This document shows positions 19,327 through 26,353 of a stretch of DNA of 26,353 nt, in pieces; within the stretch, counting starts at the first letter, position 1, and the number at the start of each line of letters is the position of its first letter. The notes under the pieces are model-generated. The model worked only from the letters and a program-made list of their open reading frames with translations. It made no database searches and was not told the origin of the DNA. The position numbers were made by a program, and so were the translations under genes. Source of the DNA: Paramacrobiotus richtersi (lineage: Eukaryota > Tardigrada > Eutardigrada > Parachela > Macrobiotidae); the NCBI GenBank assembly GCA_034698045.1, contig JAQGAU010000556.1:1-26353 (forward strand), read 5' to 3'.

Positions 19327-20755
19327 CAAAAAAGGCCATTTGGACAAGTCACACATTACTGGTACCGTCATGAATATCAAAAGAAGGGAGCCATTCATAC
19401 CAATTTGCTAATTTGGACGAAGGAAGCTGACTAAACCAAAAATGTAACATGAGCACGTATCACTTCCAGAAAATAACATTACGCTGGATTCGTATATCCC
19501 TCAGTTGGTTCAAAAATATCAAATTCATTGACGATGCTTAAAAGCAAGGTGTGTACGCGATGTTAGACAGGTTAGTTTGCGGCCGCCACTACCCACTACA
19601 TATGCTAATGCAGACCTTCACGCTAAATTTATGTGTCTAATTTCTGCCCGAAACTGGCAAGCCAAAAGATCCATCCGTAACGGACATGGTAAACATTTTT
19701 TCGCACAAAACGATCATCGCCTATCACTTATTATGCAAAACACTCCTACAATGGCCAATATCCTACTGGATGATTCCATAATTATGCGATGCAGGAATAT
19801 GACCGGCAAAGACAAACGCAAGACCAGCTTCAGTGTGCTGTGGACCAACCTATGTAGAAAGTGCTTTTTTGCGGTCTACCAGGTAACGTTATTCTCCAAA
19901 AGTATGTTTTCGTCATAACCTGTCGCCTTCGTAACCCGTGTATCAACAACTACGTAAACTATGGCATCACCTTTGCAGAAAACATTTTCAAACAAGTACG
20001 GACACTTTAAGTGTCTTGGCCTCATGACCGATTCCGAGAGAGAAATTTTCAGGCAATTTACACACGCGTACGCAAGCCGTACCATGCTCAACTATGAGAG
20101 AACGTTTCGAGAAATGCACAAACCGCATTTTTGGAGCAATGTATTCGGTCGGACTTTCAACGAGGAGCTGCTCGTGGCGGGAGTAGAAGCCAAAAAGAAC
20201 TAGAATCATGTAAATATGGATTTCATTTCGAAACATAATGCTTACAACTGTTAGAAACACATCTGGACGAAAAACGCATTCGGTACCTGTATCCTGCTCG
20301 GTTTAAGTCTGAAGATGGTTATGTTGTTACGTATAACCGAGAGCTGCTACTAACGTGGCAGGGACATATTAATATCTATAATATCTAAACGTCCAACGGA
20401 TGGCAGCTCTACCTAGCCAAACACGTCGCAAAATCGGAACCGAAACTGCGTATACCTACATACCACAGCCTCGCAAACGAAAGTCAAGAGATACCTTACA
20501 ACGAAAGTACTAAGGGTTTTGGAAGCTACTCAGCGACTAACTGAAATTCATCTACACCGACTACGCGGGACTTCTATGCATACAATTTATCTACCGGGCG
20601 AAGTTAATCCCACATCCAAGAGGGAACCCAAAAAGTGTAAAACCAACTGAGCAGGATTACTGCAAAACGAAGCACCAAAAATACTTGATTCGACCAGCGA
20701 TCCTAAAAAAACATTCCATATCCAGAATACTACCAGTACATGGCATTATAACAAC
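19327..20755 (+). pseudogene. Second Helitron (Helentron-like) Rep region, broken and interrupted
   Basis: The order of motifs in plus frames is that of Rep. At 19327-19434: FGQVTHYWYRHEYQKKGAIH followed by TNLLIW (the family has EYQxRGAPHxHxLLW; the second HUH His is Asn here). At about 19480-19605: IPQLVQKYQIH, a TGA, then RCLKARCVR and PLPTT (the family's LVxxxQxHxCxxxCxR...CRFGFP). At 20257-20460: HLDEKRIRYLYP, DGYVVTYNRELLLTWQGHIN, a TAA, then GWQLYLAKHVAKSEP. At 20518-20650, shifted: LTEIHLHRLRG, IYLPGEVNP. At about 20670-20755: KYLIRPA and PYPEYYQYM. Sequence just before 19327 (about 19231-19304, TAVNNPADVTF) probably also belongs. It differs in text from the Rep at 4.6 kb, so it is another lineage. 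No PIF1 helicase was recognised after it. Confidence 0.75.
19620..20250. mobile_element. Unassigned sequence interrupting the second Rep
   Basis: Rep homology stops after PLPTT (about 19605) and resumes at HLDEKRIRYLYP (20260). In related proteins these points are roughly 20-40 residues apart, so about 0.6 kb is extra. It holds a 113-codon frame (19577-19918) and an 80-codon frame (19961-20203), neither recognised. No target duplication or terminal repeat is visible, so an intron or a diverged insertion are both possible. Confidence 0.3.
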
Positions 20756-21839
20756 AGTGTAAACTGAATGCGTGGGACCTGTATGTAACGCTTGCGATTC
20801 GTACTGAAAAAAACAGGGTATGCAAGATTATTTGGTTAGGTTTTGAGGGAACACAGGGAAAGGTCATGCAGCAAATACAACGGTATATATACATAGCTAT
20901 GCAGCATGTGCATCTCTTGCTGGAGGCATATTTTACACAGGTTTTACAGAGGGTTTGCAGTCGAGTAAGACTGGGCTAAAGAAAGGACCTCAGTTTCTGA
21001 GAGTCAAGAGCTGCGGAAAAATACCAGTTTTCTACAACCGGTAATAACTTTGACGATGACCATATTCAGGGGAAACAAATCAACAACGAGCTCCATAAAT
21101 CCCAAACACCGAACCCCAACTGCTGGATTCTATGGATTCCTCCGCGTGTTTGATTTTCCTTCGCCGTCAGCAGAAAGTTTCTTTTCAGACTACGCTTACT
21201 GTAGAAGGTCTGACATACGTGTAACGTCATCAGCTCTCTTTCTCACACTATTCTAAAAACTTTGCAGTCAACACCCGTTACGATCTTTATCCCGGCAACG
21301 CATGACCTTTCTTGTCCGGTGTTAGAATGCAGCGCTCTTATTTTGTTCAGAGACAAATTGTATGTAAACTGAATGCGTGGGACCAGCTGTAACGTCGCCA
21401 TTTAACGGCTACATTAATAAATTAGTACGACATTGGTAAACTGAAAAAAACATATCGTGAGGAATGTATATTAAAAGCGACACCACCGTCGAACCGACTT
21501 CGGAGCTTATTATGGATGCTGACCAAATAACGCCGTTATCGAAAGAAGCCAAGCACAAAAATCCAAAAAGTGCACACTCATAATAGACAACTACCTGTAA
21601 TCTTTCTAGGACAGATTATTAAAATCACTTTTACAGACTACATAGTATTTATGGACCTTGTTGGTGATTTGGACCCAACAAAAGGTACTCGAGTCGGTAC
21701 TCGGTCTTTCCGTAGTCTGAAAGTATGGGACTGCGCCCAAGCAATTCCCTGTCGGACTGACCTTTGTGGCAATATGGCAAGTCAGAAAATATGTGCACCT
21801 ATATTTCATTATTAACACTAATTCATAAAATTTACTGCA
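20756..21839. other. No gene recognised; holds a 22-bp direct repeat
   Basis: An identical 22-base word occurs at 20758-20779 and 21363-21384 (core AACTGAATGCGTGGGACC), 605 bases apart and starting just after Rep homology ends. Frames at 21050-21256 and 21570-21815 (+) have no clear motif, though the latter contains a FMDLVGDLDPTK stretch that could precede the OB-like fragment downstream. Confidence 0.35.
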
Positions 21840-21853
21840 TTATATTCTTTTAG

Positions 21854-22190
21854 GATTCATCGCATACATCGATTCCATCAAATCTACCGGGCAGGAAGTT
21901 GTCCTAACAATTTTAAACGATTCCGTCAGCGAACCAGTTAAAGTACATACGGAAATGCCGATGGTAAACGACCGCTTATAAATCCTTATAAACAGCTTCG
22001 TTGTGCACATTCTCAATAAAGTTAATCCTTATGCTTTATTAATCCAGGGAAATTATGGACCAACAAATTGCATAAGAAGATATGTCTCTTTCAAACACTC
22101 GAACTCAAGGGGCAAGAACTTTACAGCAGAAATAAGAAATCCCTCATGGATAGATAATGGTACTTACACATTTTTACCAAATTAGTACAG
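21854..22190 (+). pseudogene. OB-fold-like exon fragment, OB/BTB repeat family copy 3
   Basis: After an acceptor-like TTCTTTTAG at 21845-21853 the frame reads FIAYIDSIKST, GQEVVLTILNDS and EPVKVHTEMPM to TAA at 21979. The pattern FIgxIxSI...EVxLTIxDxSxxxVxV is that of the first strands of RPA-type single-strand DNA-binding OB folds. From about 22003 another frame continues into YGPTN, the text shared with 1750-1800 in copy 1. It is a relic with frame breaks. The RPA link is an inference from about 35 residues. Confidence 0.4.
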
Positions 22191-22219
22191 TTTACATAGG
22201 TAAGGCGATATTCTGTGTA

Positions 22220-22705
22220 CAGTAAAACCTCCTTAGTATCTACACCCTCGGTTTCGCAAAATCCGTACGCACTATGGAGGTGTACACCTTATGGAGTTCC
22301 TGCCCCTGGAGGGGGGCCAGGGGGGCCCAACTCGAAAGAATAAAAACTAGCTAATATTGTATGCAGATTGGATGCCGTTAACAATCGAAAGTGACGTTAA
22401 ACGACGATTGGCGAATGTCAATATCAAAACTCCGCATAGTGTACGTCGAATTACATAGGTGAAAAGCGGAAACGATATAAAAAAATATTACGTACGCTGT
22501 AGTGTACACTTTGCGGAGGCCAGTACACCGTGCAGACTACGGTGGCGTGCAGAAACGAAGTGTACACCACCACACTACAGAGGTGTACCCTCTATGGAGC
22601 ACTGCCCCTATGCTATAATCTACGGGCCGCGCCGGTGCATAAAAAATCGTACACTGTGGGGAGGAGTGTACGCTATGGAGGTGTATACTAACGGAGGTTT
22701 TACTG
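22220..22705. mobile_element. Complete 486-bp MITE with TA target duplication, pogo/Tigger-like ends
   Basis: Both ends start CAGTAAAACCTCC and the terminal inverted repeats extend about 27 bases (left continues TTAGTATCTACACC, right GTTAGTATACACC). The element is flanked by TA at 22218-22219 and 22706-22707, the target duplication of the Tc1/mariner-pogo superfamily. It has no coding capacity, so it needs a transposase from elsewhere. Inside, a 43-48-base stretch is repeated directly at about 22265-22307 and 22562-22609 (both contain GAGGTGTAC, TATGGAG and TGCCCCT), and TATGGAGGTGTA recurs near the right end. These may be transposase-binding sites. A G-rich patch lies at 22305-22325. Confidence 0.85.
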
Positions 22706-23208
22706 TATTCTGTTCTGTATTCTGTCTATTAAAAACAACAACGTTGCATGCGCTTACAGGGACGCGGCGGTCGCAGTTTCGGTAATAGTTATGACATAGG
22801 GTGGAACATAGCTTTAAGCAATTACGTTTATTTACAGAATCCAACAATGCTGTCAATCTAGCAGAGAAGCTGATCACTACGAATTAAATCGACCAATGCG
22901 AGTTTCCAAAATCTGTGCCTCCGTGTTCTGGCTCCTTATCTGGTAGAGGCTGGGTTGTGGATCCCTTTTTCAGCCCACTGTTGCTCAGATACAGTGCTGT
23001 TTTTGGGGGGCCTGGACCCCTGGTATTGCGCAACAGTTGCAGTGATATCAATACGCTGGAGACATTACTAAAACAGACCGTGAATGATATTTATTGTAGT
23101 TCTTTACTGTGCGTTGATCTAACAACAAACATGACAAACAAGGTTGGGACGTTCTACTGCAGCTAAACATGGATGACAGATTATGATCAGACGGAAATTG
23201 GAACATCC
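22706..23208. other. Spacer between the MITE and the Merlin transposase; no gene recognised
   Basis: This would hold the 3' end of the Merlin element if the element is complete. I compared it by eye with the sequence before the transposase start and with 26113-26276 and found no convincing inverted repeat. Confidence 0.3.
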
Positions 23209-24093
23209 TCATGGTCTGCCAGGGAACAGTTCAGACATGTGAGACAAAATATTTGCAAAAGCATTGCTACCATATTTGCGTCTCCATAAAAACTGATACA
23301 GGTGACCTTGCATTTTAAATGGAGTGAGGCCAGTTTTCGGAATATCGGATTTCAACCACTTCCACAGGTTTTCGATTAGGTTAGTATGAGCGCCTCTTTC
23401 TGGATCGACAAAGTATCTGGAGTGGTTAACTGTTTTATGAAAATAGCCGTGCTCGAAAAGAGAGTTGTACCAGCGCCATTCGTCAGTCATAATCATCGTC
23501 CCTCGAGCAACATGTTGAGTTATGATGGGAACCAGTACAACAGTAGAACGACAACGAACGGGGACGATGAATGCTTCCTTTGTTTCCCTGCATATACCGC
23601 CAACTGTCCATGTAGAATTGACCAAAAACCTCTCGCGTTGATACTTGCGCTTACATAAGTACGACTCGTCTATTTCAACTGTGGTTCCGGGGCCACCGAT
23701 CAACGACTTCGAAAGGTCATCCTCTATCTTCACGTAACAAATGTCACACAAACAAGACAACCAATTAGAACAAGTTTCTTTGTTGATCTGGATCTCGTAA
23801 GCAATAGTTTGCTGTTTTAAGGATTTCATTGACCAGAGGTAAGTCAGGTAAATACCCTTATCAACAGGAATGCAGCAATGATCAAACACTGTTCCAACTT
23901 TTATCGAGAACCATGATTTCGCACGGCAGCGGTAGGACCAAGGGAAAGAACGTCCAGAACGCTTGGAAATTTTCAACGTTTCATCTTCGTGATTTGGGCA
24001 AGTTATATTTGCCTTCATTAATCTGTGTTCAGTTGCAAAATCAATGGCGGCCTCCTCGTTAGGGATGAGTTGCAGAGGCTCTTTAAGAATCAT
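23209..24093 (-). CDS. Merlin-family (ISXO2/IS1016-like) DDE transposase
   Basis: It cuts and pastes a DNA transposon of the Merlin superfamily, the eukaryotic relative of IS1016/IS1595. The start chosen is the ATG at 24093 (MILKEPLQL), giving 294 residues, the usual size; the same frame extends to 24243 with a hydrophobic 50-residue stretch that is not family-like. Numbered from 24093: a degenerate zinc ribbon with CPNH at 32-35 and YRCR at 54-57, GTVFD at 67-71, first catalytic Asp in VEIDES (D142), second in IMTDEWRWY (D204), and Glu in HTNLIENLWKWLK (E241). GGICRETKEAF and FLWRRKYG are also typical. No stop or shift interrupts it and the DDE triad is intact. It lies head to head with the DUF3987 gene. 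No terminal inverted repeats were found. Confidence 0.88.
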   Translation of the reverse strand: MILKEPLQLIPNEEAAIDFATEHRLMKANITCPNHEDETLKISKRSGRSFPWSYRCRAKSWFSIKVGTVFDHCCIPVDKGIYLTYLWSMKSLKQQTIAYEIQINKETCSNWLSCLCDICYVKIEDDLSKSLIGGPGTTVEIDESYLCKRKYQRERFLVNSTWTVGGICRETKEAFIVPVRCRSTVVLVPIITQHVARGTMIMTDEWRWYNSLFEHGYFHKTVNHSRYFVDPERGAHTNLIENLWKWLKSDIPKTGLTPFKMQGHLYQFLWRRKYGSNAFANILSHMSELFPGRP

Positions 24094-24286
24094 TTTAGTA
24101 AGCAATACACAATAAATCAGAAAGGTGTACGAATTGTTGTACATAAATATATCGTTTATAAAAGTCATCGTTCTTTCGCTTACGACAAAGGTCAAGGCAA
24201 CAGCCAGTATCAGATGGAGAGTAAACAGCTGAGTTGTCAACAAAATTTACGGCAATGTATTCGGGATAAAATCTGTACGCTAAAAC

Positions 24287-26112
24287 ATGAAGAAAAGCAA
24301 GATTTCTACGATTTCACGATCTGCGGCTGAACACATTCATGCAATAGCAGTAAAAAATTATGCTCATAATATCACGGACTATGTGGATGGTGATATACTG
24401 CTTTCGCTTACTTATTATGCAACAACAAAAAAAAACAAAAGAGACAGCAGTTTACGTATCCTTATTGTCTGCGATTTCCGCCACATGTGGGGATAAAATC
24501 CTGGTTAAACCAACGGAAAGTCGAAAGATACACAATTGCTCCATAAATATGCTCCTTGTTGCCAAACCCGGCAGCGGAAAGTCTCAAGCTATCGATGATT
24601 ACTGCATATCGGTTTGTGATTACATTGGAGAGAAAAAAGGAAGAACATTCTCCGAGAATCCAGCGAATTTTGCAGGTTTAACTTGTTTTTTTTCATTTGT
24701 TCTGCTGTTTTCTGTAATTATTGGTCTTCATTTGATAAATGCGTAGTGTCAGCGTGGGGCAAATATAGCCTGCGTGTCACTTTTATTTTCAGTTTTTCCA
24801 ATACTTTATCAACAATATGTTTATTTAGTAACTGTAAAATGTTGTTTCTGGGGTTTTTAACATAGTTTCATATACATAACAATGAAAAAATACGACTCGT
24901 AATGTTTTAGCATACAGACAGCAGCCACAAGAAACGAAAGAATTTTCGTCTATACTGCTTGATGAAATCTACGGAACGCTGACAAATGTTTACACCTCGG
25001 ACGAAAACGCCCCGAATATTCTTAATAAAATCTGGGGAGGACAATCGATTAAACTCAAGTATAAGACTGCGACATCGCTTAAGCTGAAAAGGACAGCGTC
25101 CACTATTTTTGGTACCATAAATCCCCAGGACTTCTGTAATCTCTTAAAAAGCTGGTCAACGGGAAGTGGATTTGAAGACCGTTGGCTCGTCAGTGCGGTT
25201 GATGATATCGTTGCGGATATTGACGAAAGTGAGGAAGCAAAAGCAACTTTTAGTGAACCAAAGCACAACTTTCAAACTATCCTTCTTGCCCTTTACGAAT
25301 ATTTTGAGCAGAAAGAAGAAGAGATGTTTGTTTTTGGAAAAGAAGCATACAGTGTCATTCGATCCCTGTCAAAAGACATGAAGAAAATGAAAATTTTACA
25401 CAATGATGAGCTCGAAACTGCTGGACCCAGTGGGGGCACTTCATCGGTTTTCCTGACAAAACTCGAAGACAATTTGCAGAAAACAGGAACACTGATGCAC
25501 ATTTTCGAGAATGCATGCGATTCCTTCGTACAATGCGGGGAGATTTACATACCGAAAGTGATTAAGGAGAAAACAGCAGATCGCGCTCTCAAGTACATCA
25601 CAACCAGCTCTCACTGCATGAAAAAATTTGACAACGGCAACATTCATGGAGTTCAGTTCTCATGTCAAACGATCCCTGGAAAGTTTGTAACGCACCGGAT
25701 GTACAACGAATACTACGGGGACAAGAAAGGGTTTATGCGAGCTTCAGAGGCATCGTTCGATTCCTTGTCCGAAGACCTGCAAACAACAGGATTCGGGAAA
25801 CTTGAAAAGCGCAAACTAATTGTTTCTGGCAAGAATGTAACGGTCTTCTACAAAGTTCCTCCATCACCTCTGCTATCCGACCAACTGCAGAAGCTTGGCT
25901 TTATCCCTACCGAATACTCAAAGACGTACCACACAGCATTCAATATCAGAGCTTCCAAAATGAAAAAAATGACAGACAATTTGTCTGAATTCGCGAAGGA
26001 TAATCCGTATGATGCTGTACCCTCGCCACCTGTTAACCAACTCAGGCGCAAAGACCCAGCGCCGGACCCTAGCTTCGATGAGCTAGACTTTAGTGACACC
26101 AAATTTTATTAG
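24287..26112 (+). CDS. DUF3987-type P-loop ATPase (helicase/primase-like), one intron, one frameshift
   Basis: DUF3987 proteins are AAA+/helicase-like ATPases known mostly from phages and mobile DNA; their role in animals is undetermined. Seen: SAAEHIHAIAVKNYA and VDGDILLSLTYYATT in the first frame (from 24287), then after a 9-A run at 24427-24435 a shift to the frame reading VSLLSAISATCGDKILVK and the Walker A AKPGSGKS (about 24559-24582). A GT-AG intron (24676-24910) ends this exon with phase 1. The second exon (24911-26112) has Walker B SSILLDEIYG, sensor-like TIFGTINPQDF, an arginine-finger-like GFEDRWLV, then FLTKLEDNLQKTGTLMHIFE of the helical part and an extra C-terminal region of about 150 residues. 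One A less in the run would give 529 residues. The shift could be an assembly error, a mutation or slippage. The start is the first ATG after an in-frame TAA; upstream exons are possible. Confidence 0.78.
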
Positions 26113-26276
26113 CATGTTTCGTAGTCTTTCGATTTCATCTAAACAATAAGCGGTGACCTTTCATTCATAGTTGCGAAGGACACATTAAACAGTCTCCGGT
26201 TTATGACGCTCTTTCAAGTGATAGATTAACTCTATCGACCCCAACATATTTCGCACCCGATTGAACCTGACATGGA
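26113..26276. other. 3' flank of the DUF3987 gene
   Basis: No canonical AATAAA; AACAATAAG at about 26143 is the nearest thing. No gene or terminal repeat was seen. Confidence 0.3.
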
Positions 26277-26353
26277 TCAAATGACCCAGCTCTGTCTGCT
26301 GCTCTATCTCTCTCAAAATGACCAGAGCCCTGTCTACTGGTCCATCTCTCTCA
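26277..26353. repeat. Start of a tandem repeat, 36-38-base units
   Basis: Two units (26277-26312 and 26313-26350) share TCAA(AA)TGACC, CTGTCT, and TCYATCTCTC, and a third begins at 26351. The array is cut by the window edge, so copy number is unknown. Confidence 0.65.

Noticed and set aside
24094-24243. N-terminal extension of the Merlin transposase (50 residues) as a signal peptide or membrane segment
   Set aside because: Family proteins begin near MILKEPLQL, and the extension occupies the shared divergent promoter region; it is probably untranslated.
22706-26276. Terminal inverted repeats enclosing the transposase and ATPase genes
   Set aside because: Comparison by eye of 22706-23208 with the reverse complement of 26113-26276 and of 24094-24286 gave no match longer than chance.

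Overview
The window looks like a stretch of an intron-bearing animal genome, probably an invertebrate, that is gene-poor and full of decayed mobile DNA. The evidence is GT-AG introns in two recognisable genes, an animal-type DGAT2/MOGAT acyltransferase, a GIY-YIG exon of the ANKLE1/COG3680 type, BTB-domain remnants and several eukaryotic transposon classes (Helitron, Merlin, a LINE tail, a pogo-like MITE). The species cannot be named from sequence alone. No rRNA, tRNA or CRISPR array was seen.

Layout. 1-1.4 kb: two diverged copies of a GIY-YIG exon, each ending at a splice-donor-like site. 1.5-2.4 kb: a repeat family (called OB/BTB repeat here) that recurs at 10.0-10.5 kb and 21.8-22.2 kb, with part of it inverted at 2.2-2.4 kb. 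4.1-5.8 kb and 11.3-12.5 kb: two direct copies of a broken Helitron Rep (HUH) region. The stretch before Rep recurs alone at 9.2-10.0 kb and 13.4-13.8 kb. 6.2-7.1 kb: a 5'-truncated LINE carrying only the zinc-knuckle and restriction-like endonuclease end (minus strand). 7.7 and 10.5 kb: BTB-like remnants. 14.5-16.1 kb (minus): the clearest host gene, a three-exon DGAT2/MOGAT-family acyltransferase of 348 residues. 18.7-20.8 kb: an RPA70 N-terminal-like fragment with a premature stop, followed by a second, different Helitron Rep (Helentron-like), also broken and interrupted by about 0.6 kb of unrelated sequence. 22.2-22.7 kb: a complete MITE with TA target duplication and terminal inverted repeats. 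23.2-26.1 kb: an intact Merlin (ISXO2-like) transposase on minus and, head to head about 190 bp away, a DUF3987-type P-loop ATPase on plus with one intron and a single frameshift in a run of nine A. The last 77 bases start a tandem repeat.

Most notable are (1) the divergent DDE transposase plus DUF3987 ATPase pair, whose arrangement recalls two-gene transposons with an ATPase partner, and (2) the RPA-like fragment beside a Helitron Rep. Both are inferences from motif reading by eye; terminal repeats enclosing the transposase-ATPase pair were looked for and not found.
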